Source: Polaribacter marinus (GTDB lineage: Bacteria; Bacteroidota; Bacteroidia; Flavobacteriales; Flavobacteriaceae). From it: DNA of 64,000 bases. The stretch spans positions 1 through 64,000 of the forward strand of contig NZ_JAKQYM010000009.1 of the NCBI RefSeq assembly GCF_022662535.1. Direction: 5' to 3'. Below, piece by piece: positions 28,413 to 36,285 of this stretch (the stretch's first letter is position 1; each line of letters begins with the position of its first letter). Both the position numbers and the translations under genes were made by a program. Under the pieces are notes generated by a model, which saw only the letters and a program-made list of their open reading frames with translations, was not told the DNA's origin and did no database searches.

Positions 28413-29330
28413 CTAAAACGTACCCCAAGTTTCTATTTCTTCTTTGCTCCATAAGTATGGATAAAAAATTCTTCGTTGGTATTTTGGATGTAAATACTTA
28501 CGCCAACTACTTCCTCCTGTTGCTTCAAGTTCTTTCTCATCTCCTCCTAAATACTTGCCCGCAGCATGATAATGAGCTAAAGTCCATTTTACATTTACCG
28601 TATGATCGTAATGACGCATTGCCTTGATTAACTCTTCGTTTTCTTGAACCTCTTTTGGCAATTGCTTAAATTTTTTAGATAAATTACAATCATTATAATC
28701 TTCCATAAAATCTATAAAATCTCCCATATACTTTTTATCAAAAAGTTTTATTAAGGTTGATTTTTTTCCTGTTTTATGATTTACTCCTGCTGCTTGCCAA
28801 TACAAATGATCATATGCGTTTTTAAATGATGAATTTCTATCTATAGTATCTCTATACCTAACATCAATTAGGTTAATTAGTTCTGTAGAAGCAAATTCAA
28901 TTTTTCTATATTGAGCAGATTGAAATCCACTAGCAGGAGTTAACGTATTTCTAAATTTCAAATATTGCTCTTTTTCCATTCCATCTCCCATTACCGTAAA
29001 AGAACTACACAACATATCAAAATACCTACTAATTCTCATTAAATGCATCGAGAATCTATCTGCTGAAATATCTATAGGTTTAGCTACTTGATCAATTTCC
29101 CACAAAATCATTTTAAACAACAATTCATTAACCTGATGATACATAATAAACACCATTTCATCTGGTTGTGTTGTTCTAGGGGTTTGCAATCCTAAAAGTG
29201 CATCTGTTTGGATATAATCCCAATAAGTAATTGGCGTACTCCAAAGCAATCCTTCTAGCATAGAATCTAAAGGAACTCCAAGTTTTTCATACTTTTCTTC
29301 TAAGGCTTTTAAAATCTCGTCTTTACTCAT
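28413..29330 (-). CDS. kynA: Tryptophan 2,3-dioxygenase
   Basis: A 305-residue haem dioxygenase that opens tryptophan to N-formylkynurenine, the first step of the kynurenine pathway. Signatures: TYWDYIQTDALLGLQ near residues 36-50, EMVFIMYHQVNELLFKMILWEI with the distal-site His, ASGFQSAQYRKIEF, and TVNVKWTLAHYHAAGKYLGG with the proximal histidine. It lies on the same strand as HPPD and homogentisate dioxygenase, which suggests a local aromatic amino-acid catabolism cluster; kynureninase and formamidase are not in the window. Confidence 0.93.
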   Translation of the reverse strand: MSKDEILKALEEKYEKLGVPLDSMLEGLLWSTPITYWDYIQTDALLGLQTPRTTQPDEMVFIMYHQVNELLFKMILWEIDQVAKPIDISADRFSMHLMRISRYFDMLCSSFTVMGDGMEKEQYLKFRNTLTPASGFQSAQYRKIEFASTELINLIDVRYRDTIDRNSSFKNAYDHLYWQAAGVNHKTGKKSTLIKLFDKKYMGDFIDFMEDYNDCNLSKKFKQLPKEVQENEELIKAMRHYDHTVNVKWTLAHYHAAGKYLGGDEKELEATGGSSWRKYLHPKYQRRIFYPYLWSKEEIETWGTF

Positions 29331-29454
29331 TTTGATATTTTATATTATTAAAATTTACTTTTTCTATACTATTATAAAAAGTATATTTTATGAGAAAGGT
29401 GATTTTATGTTTTTAAAGTCTTTATCCATATTTCCCTTTTTAAGAAGGTAAAAA

Positions 29455-29495
29455 AGAACCAAGAAAAAAGAAATGTATTCTTATTTCTTGGCTCT
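29455..29495 (-). terminator. Probable terminator after HPPD
   Basis: Imperfect hairpin with arms AGAACCAAGAAA (29455-29466) and TTTCTTGGCTCT (29484-29495), 20 nt downstream of the hppD stop. One mismatch is in the stem and the interior can pair further. Confidence 0.5.
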
Positions 29496-29515
29496 AAGGT
29501 CTTAATTCTATTTTT

Positions 29516-30679
29516 CTATAAGGTTCCTCTTTTTTCTTGCTCTCTTTCTATCGATTCAAACAAAGCTTTAAAGTTTCCTGCTCCAAAACCTCTTGCCCCC
29601 ATTCTTTGAATAATTTCAAAAAACAATGTTGGCCTGTCTTCTATCGGTTTGGTAAATATTTGTAATAAATACCCTTCTTCATCAGCATCAATCATAATAC
29701 CCAAACCTTTTAACTTTTCGATATCTTCTCCTAATTCATGACTAAATTCTTCTAATCTTCCAGGAACTGATTTATAGTATTCTTCTGGTGGTGTAGATAA
29801 AAATTCTACACCATTTGCTTTTAATTGAGAGACAGTTTTGATAATATCATCTGTGGCAACGGCAATATGTTGTACACCTGCACCTTCATAAAAGTCTAAA
29901 TATTCTTCAATTTGAGAACGTTTTGCTGCTTTTGCAGGTTCGTTTATTGGAAATTTAATTCTACCATTTCCGTTAGACATTACTTTACTCATTAATGCAG
30001 AGTATTCTGTGTGAATTTGCTTGTCATCAAAAGACAAGAAATTCTCAAACCCCATAACATCTTCATACCATTTTACCCAAACATCCATTTGATTCCAACC
30101 AACATTACCAACCATGTGGTCTATATATTTTAAACCTGCAGTTGGTGGATTGTAATCCGATTCCCATTTTTGGAAGCCTGGTAAAAAAGCGCCGTTATAA
30201 TTTTTACGCTCTACAAACATGTGTACTGTTTCTCCGTAGGTGTAAATTCCTGCTCTTACTACCTCTCCATGTTCGTCTGTTTCTACAGTTGGTTCCATAT
30301 AAGATTTTGCTCCTCGAGAAGTTGTTTCTTCATATGCTTTTCTTGCATCTTCTACCCAAAGCGCAACAATTTTCACACCATCACCATGTTTTACAATATG
30401 ATCGTTAATTGGCGATTTGCTATTTAATGGAGTTGTTAGCATCAACTTTATTTTGTCTTGTGTTAACACATAACTCACCGAATCTTTAGAACCCGTTTCT
30501 AATCCACGATACGCATGCGATTGAAAACCGAATGCTGTTTTATAAAAATGCGCTGCTTGTTTTGCGTTACCAACGTAAAACTCAACGTAATCTGTTCCTA
30601 GTAATGGAAGGAAATCTTGTGCTCCTTCAAATATTTTTTCTAAACCGTAGTTTACTGATTTTATTTCTTTTTTACTCAT
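29516..30679 (-). CDS. hppD: 4-hydroxyphenylpyruvate dioxygenase
   Basis: A 387-residue Fe(II) dioxygenase that turns 4-hydroxyphenylpyruvate into homogentisate in tyrosine degradation. Two vicinal-oxygen-chelate domains are seen: the first from LGTDYVEFYVGNAKQAAHFY, the second from LKYIDHMVGNVGWNQMDVWVKWYE with the first iron His. The other ligands lie in GVQHIAVATDDI and in the C-terminal LFFEIIQRMGARGFGAGNFKALFE. The product feeds homogentisate dioxygenase, encoded directly upstream on the same strand. Confidence 0.95.
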   Translation of the reverse strand: MSKKEIKSVNYGLEKIFEGAQDFLPLLGTDYVEFYVGNAKQAAHFYKTAFGFQSHAYRGLETGSKDSVSYVLTQDKIKLMLTTPLNSKSPINDHIVKHGDGVKIVALWVEDARKAYEETTSRGAKSYMEPTVETDEHGEVVRAGIYTYGETVHMFVERKNYNGAFLPGFQKWESDYNPPTAGLKYIDHMVGNVGWNQMDVWVKWYEDVMGFENFLSFDDKQIHTEYSALMSKVMSNGNGRIKFPINEPAKAAKRSQIEEYLDFYEGAGVQHIAVATDDIIKTVSQLKANGVEFLSTPPEEYYKSVPGRLEEFSHELGEDIEKLKGLGIMIDADEEGYLLQIFTKPIEDRPTLFFEIIQRMGARGFGAGNFKALFESIEREQEKRGTL

Positions 30680-30750
30680 GATGTTTTGTTTTTTGACCTT
30701 ATAAAAAGGCTTAATATAGCTGTTAACTATTTGATTATTAATCTATTTAA

Positions 30751-30860
30751 CCCTGATTGTAGCGGCATTCTTTTTAATTGTCAGTTCGAGTGAATTTGCT
30801 TTTTTTCAAATTTGTATCGAGAATAAAATTAAAAAAATATAGCGAAAAGCAGGAAATAGC
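30751..30860. repeat. Nested palindromic intergenic repeat between hppD and hmgA
   Basis: Outer arms CCCTGATTGTAGCGGCATTC (from 30751) and ATATAGCGAAAAGCAGGAAA (to about 30857) form an imperfect inverted repeat that resembles a motif I recall as recurring between genes in Flavobacteriaceae. Inside its loop is a second imperfect palindrome, 30780-30823 (GTCAGTTCGAGTGAATTTG ... CAAATTTGTATCGAGAA), like another recurrent family. The element starts 3 nt after the hmgA stop and may act as its terminator. Confidence 0.55.
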
Positions 30861-30862
30861 TT

Positions 30863-32032
30863 CTAATGTTTATTTTCTTCCAACCAAGATTTATAATACT
30901 CTTCATCGGCAATTTTCATTGCTTCTTCTGTAACCATTAAAGGCTTAAAAGTATCTACCATAACAGCTAATTCTTCAGTTTTTGTATGACCAATACTGCG
31001 TTCTGTTGCACCTGGGTGTGGACCATGTGGAATTCCTGCTGGATGCAAGGAAATATGACCTTGATCGATATCATTTCTACTCATAAAATCGCCATCTACA
31101 TAGTATAAAACCTCATCAGAATCGATATTACTGTGATTGTAGGGTGCAGGAATTGAGTTTGGATGATAATCGTACAAACGCGGCACAAAACTGCAAATTA
31201 CAAAGGCATTGGTTTCAAAAGTTTGATGTACTGGTGGTGGTTGATGAATGCGTCCTGTAATAGGTTCAAAATCATGAATTGAAAATGCGTATGGAAAATT
31301 ATAACCATCGTATCCTACCACATCAAAAGGATGTGAAGCATAAATCATTTCTATAATTTCACCTTGTTTTTTTACTTTGATTAAGAAATCTCCTAACTCA
31401 TCATAGGTTTCTAATTCCTCTGGACGACGTAAATCTCTTTCACAAAAAGGTGAGTGCTCTAATAATTGACCAAACCAATTTCTATAACGTTTTGGCGTGT
31501 ACACTGGCGAGTACGATTCAACGATAAAAAGGCGATTATGTTCGTCATCGAAATCTAATTTGTAAATAATTCCACGAGGAATTACTAAATAATCTCCGTA
31601 TTTAAAATTGATATTTCCGAGGTGTGTTCTTAACTTTCCGGTTCCTTTATGTATAAAAATAACTTCGTCTGCATCTGTATTCTTATAAAAATAATCTTTG
31701 GTAGATTGTTTTGGTGCTGATAGAATAATATTACAATCAGAGTTGGTTAAAACAACTTTTCTGCTTTCTAAATAATCATTTTCTGGTGGGACTTGAAATC
31801 CACGAAAACGATACGATTGTATATTATTAGCTTTCGCTATTTTTGGTTTTACAGAATACTGTTTACGAATTTCTTTGACCATTGTGGGTCTGTGCTCGTG
31901 ATACGAATTGGTAGACATTCCGTCGAAACCAATAGTACCAAACAATTGTTCGTAATATAAACTTCCGTCTTTTTTACGAAATTGCGTGTGTCTTTTGGGT
32001 GGAATTTCTCCTAATTTATGATAAAAAGGCAT
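30863..32032 (-). CDS. hmgA: Homogentisate 1,2-dioxygenase
   Basis: A 389-residue cupin dioxygenase that opens homogentisate to maleylacetoacetate. Recognisable segments: PFYHKLGEIPPKRHTQFRK at the N-terminus, DADEVIFIHKGTGKLRTHLGNINFKYGDYLVIPRG, ESYSPVYTPKRYRNWFGQLLEHSPF, and the iron-site region SDEVLYYVDGDFMSRNDIDQGHISLHPAGIPHGPHPG. It is of the shorter bacterial type. The next enzymes, maleylacetoacetate isomerase and fumarylacetoacetase, are not in the window. A long leader (about 160 nt from the candidate -7 box) carries palindromes. Confidence 0.95.
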   Translation of the reverse strand: MPFYHKLGEIPPKRHTQFRKKDGSLYYEQLFGTIGFDGMSTNSYHEHRPTMVKEIRKQYSVKPKIAKANNIQSYRFRGFQVPPENDYLESRKVVLTNSDCNIILSAPKQSTKDYFYKNTDADEVIFIHKGTGKLRTHLGNINFKYGDYLVIPRGIIYKLDFDDEHNRLFIVESYSPVYTPKRYRNWFGQLLEHSPFCERDLRRPEELETYDELGDFLIKVKKQGEIIEMIYASHPFDVVGYDGYNFPYAFSIHDFEPITGRIHQPPPVHQTFETNAFVICSFVPRLYDYHPNSIPAPYNHSNIDSDEVLYYVDGDFMSRNDIDQGHISLHPAGIPHGPHPGATERSIGHTKTEELAVMVDTFKPLMVTEEAMKIADEEYYKSWLEENKH

Positions 32033-32060
32033 GTTTTTTATTTAATGATTCAACTTTTAC

Positions 32061-32132
32061 TTGATAAAAGAGATCCTAAACAAGTTCAGGATAACAACAA
32101 GATGTTCATCATTCTGGATTGCGTTTTATCAA
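32061..32132. repeat. Palindromic repeat in the hmgA leader
   Basis: Inverted arms TTGATAAAA (32061-32069) and TTTTATCAA (32124-32132) enclose a second palindrome ATCCTAAAC/GTTCAGGAT (32073-32092, one mismatch). The inner unit resembles the TCCTGAACTTGTTTCAGGA type of intergenic palindrome I recall from Flavobacteriaceae. Confidence 0.5.
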
Positions 32133-32195
32133 AAATTTTAAATGTGATAGTAAGTCTAAATACATTTTTTTAGAGCTTTAAAATTGCTAGCTCTA

Positions 32196-32203
32196 CAAAT
32201 ATA
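32196..32203 (-). promoter_or_regulatory. Candidate -7 box for hmgA with long leader
   Basis: TATATTTG on the minus strand, exact TAnnTTTG, 163 nt upstream of the hmgA ATG. Directly downstream is an inverted repeat TAGAGC/GCTCTA (32171-32195) at the 5' end of the predicted transcript. Confidence 0.4.
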
Positions 32204-32222
32204 CAGAAAGTTTCAATGATTT

Positions 32223-32555
32223 TTAACTTTCTGGAGCTAGTTCTATTTCTAACCCATCAAGTTCTGGAGTAATCGCTATTTGACAACCCAATCTACTATT
32301 GTCTTGAACGTGAAAAGCTTCTGCTAACATCATATCTTCGTCAATTCCCATTTCTGGCAATTCGTGATCCGATTTAACATAACACTGACAAGATGCACAC
32401 ATTGCCATTCCGCCACAAATACCAATGGTTCCTTCTGGAGCTAATTCGTAAGAACGTACCACTTCCATTAAATTCATGGCCATATCTGTTGGCGCAAGAA
32501 TTTCGTGAAGTGTTCCTTCCCTATCTGTTACTTTTATAGTGATATCTGGATTCAT
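32223..32555 (-). CDS. 2Fe-2S ferredoxin, adrenodoxin type
   Basis: A 110-residue electron carrier. The cluster cysteines are in GICGGMAMCASCQCYV near residues 43-58 (C-x5-C-x2-C) plus the distal Cys in RLGCQI near residue 92. Its start overlaps the stop of the ferredoxin reductase by one base (TAATG), so reductase and ferredoxin are translationally coupled and presumably partners. Possible clients include the acyl-ACP desaturase; that link is inference. Confidence 0.9.
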   Translation of the reverse strand: MNPDITIKVTDREGTLHEILAPTDMAMNLMEVVRSYELAPEGTIGICGGMAMCASCQCYVKSDHELPEMGIDEDMMLAEAFHVQDNSRLGCQIAITPELDGLEIELAPES

Positions 32556-33610
32556 TAGTCTATTTTCTTAACAACTGCTTTCGGTGCTTCTTTTCTGGTT
32601 CCATCAAAACCATCTACACCACCTACCGTTGTATATTTCATTACGTATTTCTTATCAGGGAAAATTCGTTGAAATGCACTTTGACACATCAACGTTGCTT
32701 CATGGAAGCCACAAAGGATTAACTTTAATTTTCCTGGATAGGTATTTACATCTCCAATAGCGTAAATTCCTGGTATATTAGTTTGATAGTCTAATGCGTT
32801 ATCTACTTTAATAGCATTTTTCTCTATCTCTAATCCCCAATTTGCAATGGGACCCAACTTTGGTGACAATCCAAATAGAGGAATAAAATGATCTGTTTCT
32901 ATCGTAAATTCTTCTCCACCATTTTGAACAACAGAAACTCCTTCTACTTTATCTTTACCAATAATTCCTTTAACTTCCGCAGGTGTTATCATTTTAATTT
33001 TACCTGCATCTTTTAATTCTTGTACTTTTTCAACAGAATCTAAAGCGCCTCTAAATTCATTTCTTCTATGAATTAATGTAACCTCAGCTGCGATGTCGGT
33101 TAAGAAAATAGACCAATCTAAAGCAGAGTCTCCTCCTCCAGAAATAACTACTTTTTTATTACGGTACATTTCTGGCTCTCGAATCATGTACTCTACACCT
33201 TTATCTTCAAAATTTACGATGTTTGGAATTGGTGGTTTTCTAGGCTCAAAAGAACCTAATCCACCAGCAATTGCAACAACTTTTGCTTGATGTTTTGTAC
33301 CTTTATTGGTAGTAACAATAAAGGTTTCGTCTTCTTGTTTTTCAATTGTTTCTGCACGTTCTCCTAAGGTAAATCCTGGTTCAAATTGCTTAATTTGCTC
33401 CATTAATTTTCCTGTTAAATCTCCTGCTAAAATTTCTGGATATGCAGGAATATCATATATGGGTTTCTTAGGATAAATTTCTGAACATTGCCCTCCAGGT
33501 TGCGGTAAAGCATCTATTAAATGGCAACGTAATTTTAACAAACCAGCTTCAAAAACCGTAAATAACCCTGTTGGTCCTGCTCCTATAATTAGTATATCTG
33601 TTGTAATCAT
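32555..33610 (-). CDS. TrxR-like ferredoxin-NADP+ reductase
   Basis: A 351-residue flavoprotein. It has an N-terminal FAD motif (ILIIGAGPTGLFTVFEAG), then LPQPGGQCSEIYPKKPIYDIP, and a second nucleotide-binding motif (KVVISGGGDSALDWS) for NADPH. The C-terminal FAD motif is IPGIYAIGDVNTYPGKLKL. It lacks the CxxC of thioredoxin reductases, which places it in the YumC-type FNR family. It is followed directly by its likely ferredoxin partner and preceded by Mrp and NifU-domain genes. Confidence 0.92.
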   Translation of the reverse strand: MITTDILIIGAGPTGLFTVFEAGLLKLRCHLIDALPQPGGQCSEIYPKKPIYDIPAYPEILAGDLTGKLMEQIKQFEPGFTLGERAETIEKQEDETFIVTTNKGTKHQAKVVAIAGGLGSFEPRKPPIPNIVNFEDKGVEYMIREPEMYRNKKVVISGGGDSALDWSIFLTDIAAEVTLIHRRNEFRGALDSVEKVQELKDAGKIKMITPAEVKGIIGKDKVEGVSVVQNGGEEFTIETDHFIPLFGLSPKLGPIANWGLEIEKNAIKVDNALDYQTNIPGIYAIGDVNTYPGKLKLILCGFHEATLMCQSAFQRIFPDKKYVMKYTTVGGVDGFDGTRKEAPKAVVKKID

Positions 33611-33673
33611 TCTGTTCTTAAAAATCGAGTAAAAATAAAGGTAGATATTTAAATAAAAACTGACTTTTATCAG

Positions 33674-33910
33674 TTATAAAACATTAATTACTTCTTCTAT
33701 TTGAGGCGCATACTTTTTAATAGTAGCTTCAACACCATTTTTTAAAGTCATTTGATTTACAGAACAACCTGTACAAGCGCCTTCTAATTGTACTTTTACA
33801 ATAGAGTCTTCTATAGAAAGTAGTTTGATGTTCCCTCCATCACTCATTAAAAAAGGACGAATTTCATCTAATGCCTTTTCAACATTGTTTAATGTTTCTT
33901 CTGCTGTCAT
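33674..33910 (-). CDS. NifU-type Fe-S scaffold protein
   Basis: A 78-residue protein that is just a NifU C-terminal domain. The CxxC cluster site is in GACTGCSVNQMTLKNGVE near residues 46-63, and the N-terminus (LDEIRPFLMSDGGNIKLL) is typical. It carries or transfers Fe-S clusters. It lies 9 nt after mrp and 63 nt before the FNR gene on the same strand, forming an Fe-S/redox operon. Confidence 0.93.
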   Translation of the reverse strand: MTAEETLNNVEKALDEIRPFLMSDGGNIKLLSIEDSIVKVQLEGACTGCSVNQMTLKNGVEATIKKYAPQIEEVINVL

Positions 33911-33919
33911 AAATCAAGT

Positions 33920-35053
33920 TTATTTTGTGCTACAGCCACTCATTGTAGTTATTCTTACTACTTCTGTTGGTGGTAGATTTGCGTTTCTTTTTAATAATTC
34001 TGAAACCATTTCTTTAGTGATATCTTTAAAAGAATTTTCTAAAATAGTTCCTTCTTGCAAAGCAACAGGATGCCCAACATCACCAGCTTCACGAATACTT
34101 TGTACTAAAGGAATTTCTCCTAAGAACTTTGTTTTAATATCTTCTGCTAGGTTTTTTGCCCCGTCTTTACCAAAGATATAATATTTATTCTCTGGTAATT
34201 CTTCTGGTGTAAAGTATGCCATATTTTCTATAATTCCTAAAACTGGCACATTAATACTTTCTTGCTGAAACATTGCAACTCCTTTTTTAGCATCTGCTAA
34301 AGCAATATTTTGCGGTGTACTTACTACTACAGCACCATTAATTGGTAGCGCTTGTACAATTGATAAATGTACATCTCCTGTTCCGGGAGGTAAGTCAATT
34401 AAAAGAAAATCTAATTCACCCCAATCTGCATCAAAAATTAATTGATTTAATGCTTTAGAAGCCATTGGTCCACGCCAAATTACTGCTTGATCTGGATTTG
34501 TAAAAAACCCTAAAGACAGTAATTTTACCCCGTAATTTTCTACAGGTTTCATTTTAGAACGCCCGTTTACATTTACAGAAAGTGGTTTTGCTCTTTCTAC
34601 ATCAAACATTAAATGCTGTGATGGCCCGTAAACGTCAGCATCTAAAACACCAACATTAAAACCCATTTTAGCTAAAGAGATAGCTGTATTAGCTGTAATT
34701 GTCGATTTTCCAACCCCGCCTTTTCCTGAGGCTATGGCTATAATGTTTTTAATATTAGGAATTTCTTTTCCCCTAATTTGATTAGGATTCTCTTTCGGAG
34801 CAGAAGCTACAACCTTTACATTCACTTTTACAGTAATATTTTTATCAATATTTGTGTGAATTGCTTTTGAAATTTCTGTTTCTATTTTCTTTTTTGCCTG
34901 TAATGTTGGATTACTAATAGTAACATCTACAATTACTTCGTTACCAAAGGTTACAACATTTGTTACATTATTGTTTTCTATTAAGCTTTTACCTTCTCCT
35001 GGCGCAGTAATAGTTTCTAACGCTTTGTATATATCTTGTTTTTTAAAACTCAT
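33920..35053 (-). CDS. mrp: Mrp/NBP35 family Fe-S carrier ATPase
   Basis: A 377-residue P-loop ATPase (ApbC/Mrp) that delivers Fe-S clusters. An N-terminal MIP18/DUF59-like domain (DIYKALETITAPGEGKSLIE...) is followed by the deviant Walker A SGKGGVGKSTITANTA near residues 107-122, then GVLDADVYGPSQ and DLPPGTGDVHLS. The classical CxxC bridge is not obvious; the AYFTPEELPEN segment lacks it, but the extreme C-terminus ends in MSGCSTK. First gene of a mrp-nifU-fnr-fdx run. Confidence 0.93.
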   Translation of the reverse strand: MSFKKQDIYKALETITAPGEGKSLIENNNVTNVVTFGNEVIVDVTISNPTLQAKKKIETEISKAIHTNIDKNITVKVNVKVVASAPKENPNQIRGKEIPNIKNIIAIASGKGGVGKSTITANTAISLAKMGFNVGVLDADVYGPSQHLMFDVERAKPLSVNVNGRSKMKPVENYGVKLLSLGFFTNPDQAVIWRGPMASKALNQLIFDADWGELDFLLIDLPPGTGDVHLSIVQALPINGAVVVSTPQNIALADAKKGVAMFQQESINVPVLGIIENMAYFTPEELPENKYYIFGKDGAKNLAEDIKTKFLGEIPLVQSIREAGDVGHPVALQEGTILENSFKDITKEMVSELLKRNANLPPTEVVRITTMSGCSTK

Positions 35054-35086
35054 TTCGAGATTTTAATTAGGATTAATTCTAAATTC

Positions 35087-35094
35087 CAAAGATA
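35087..35094 (-). promoter_or_regulatory. -7 box of the mrp operon
   Basis: TATCTTTG on the minus strand, exact TAnnTTTG, 33 nt upstream of the mrp ATG. Confidence 0.45.
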
Positions 35095-35324
35095 CATTTT
35101 AGTCATTAGAAAATAAAGCGTTTAGATATTGAATATTTATCAGCGAATAGGCACTACTTATTATAAGGTTTGGCAAAAACTGAATAAAAACAACCTATAC
35201 TAAATTGAATTATTCTCACATATGTTTATGTATTTATATGAATTATTCATATTTTAAATACATTTTATTGACATAAATTTAACATTATAAATATTTTTTA
35301 TGAAAATAATAATAAAATTTTTCT
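35095..35324. other. AT-rich divergent intergenic region
   Basis: The gap between mrp and the divergent gene at 35355 is about 300 nt. It is very AT-rich. Apart from the two -7 boxes listed separately I see no open frame, stable hairpin or RNA motif. Confidence 0.5.
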
Positions 35325-35332
35325 TACATTTG
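35325..35332 (+). promoter_or_regulatory. -7 box of the 152-aa exported protein gene
   Basis: TACATTTG, exact TAnnTTTG, 22 nt upstream of the ATG at 35355. Confidence 0.5.
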
Positions 35333-35354
35333 AAAAACACTTAATCCCCCAATT

Positions 35355-35813
35355 ATGAAAAATACAATTAAAACATTCGGTATTGCAATCTTATTCTTAG
35401 CAACCACAATCAATTTTTATAGTCAAGACATTGCAATGACTACTTCAGAAAGAGACACTCAGGTAACCTACTCTAGTGACACAGTAATTACAAACACTGC
35501 TCTAAAAGAAGGTACCTACACCTACAGATTAGGCTCTAATGACGTTATTGTTTCTATTAAAGGAGACTACTACACAGAGTATTACCCAAATAATGAATTT
35601 ATAAAAGCTAAAATCAACTGGACATCTGAAGATGAGTATACACTTACAATTGTAGATTTAAAAAAGAAAAACATTCCTTTTAAAGCAGGAACAACGTTAA
35701 ACACTAAAATAACAAAGGTTAAAGGTAATAAGTATTATTATAAATCTGATTTACAAGATTTATCTTGGACAGGAAAATTTAAAAAAGTAGATGACGATCT
35801 TCTTGAAGAATAA
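35355..35813 (+). CDS. Exported hypothetical protein
   Basis: A 152-residue protein with a clear Sec signal (MKNTIKTFGIAILFLATTINFYSQ). The mature part is rich in beta-type sequence (EGTYTYRLGSNDVIVSIKGDYYTEYYPNNEF, DLSWTGKFKKVDDD) with no cysteine and no motif I recognise. It stands alone with its own -7 box and a strong terminator, so it is a monocistronic gene and may be expressed at high level. Function is unknown. Confidence 0.75.
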   Translation: MKNTIKTFGIAILFLATTINFYSQDIAMTTSERDTQVTYSSDTVITNTALKEGTYTYRLGSNDVIVSIKGDYYTEYYPNNEFIKAKINWTSEDEYTLTIVDLKKKNIPFKAGTTLNTKITKVKGNKYYYKSDLQDLSWTGKFKKVDDDLLEE

Positions 35814-35837
35814 AACTTTCTTAAAACAATAAAACAC

Positions 35838-35863
35838 AAGCCTATCATTTAAGTGATAGGCTT
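35838..35863. terminator. Terminator between convergent genes
   Basis: Inverted repeat AAGCCTATCA/TGATAGGCTT (arms 35838-35847 and 35854-35863) with loop TTTAAG and a T run after it on the + strand. It ends the 152-aa protein transcript and may also serve the minus-strand alkyltransferase-like gene. Confidence 0.85.
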
Positions 35864-35887
35864 TTTTATTATTAAGAAATAAAAAAG

Positions 35888-36217
35888 CTACAACTCATCC
35901 ATAGGGTTCCAGAAGATTTTATCAAAATTTTGAATCTGATTTTCTACCACAACAACTCCTTCATTTTCTAATAATTGTTGCATGAGGTTTGTACCATCAA
36001 AATGATGTTTCCCTGTTAGGATCCCTTTTCTATTTACAACTCTATGCGCAGGAACATCTTCTAAATCATGTGCTTTATTCATAGCCCAACCAACCATTCT
36101 TGCAGATCTTGCTGTACCTAAGTAAGTGGCAATTGCTCCGTAACTAGTTACTTTTCCAAAAGGAATTAAACGAGCAACCTCATATGTTTTTTCAAAAAAA
36201 TTTTCAGTTTTTTTCAC
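35888..36217 (-). CDS. Alkyltransferase-like (ATL) protein
   Basis: A 109-residue protein of the MGMT DNA-binding domain family (ARLIPFGKVTSYGAIATYLG, SARMVGWAMNKA). The alkyl-accepting cysteine of the PCHRV motif is replaced by alanine (VPAHRVVNRKG, Ala57), so it cannot perform suicide repair. ATL proteins bind O6-alkylguanine lesions and recruit nucleotide excision repair. The frame begins with GTG at 36217 and no ATG is available upstream of the conserved region. It lies on the same strand as trmB, 68 nt downstream of it. Confidence 0.85.
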   Translation of the reverse strand: MKKTENFFEKTYEVARLIPFGKVTSYGAIATYLGTARSARMVGWAMNKAHDLEDVPAHRVVNRKGILTGKHHFDGTNLMQQLLENEGVVVVENQIQNFDKIFWNPMDEL

Positions 36218-36285
36218 AAAGTAAAGATAGCTTGTTTCGAATTATAATAAATGCTCTAAATCTAAACAAAGGATTCTTTAAAAAA

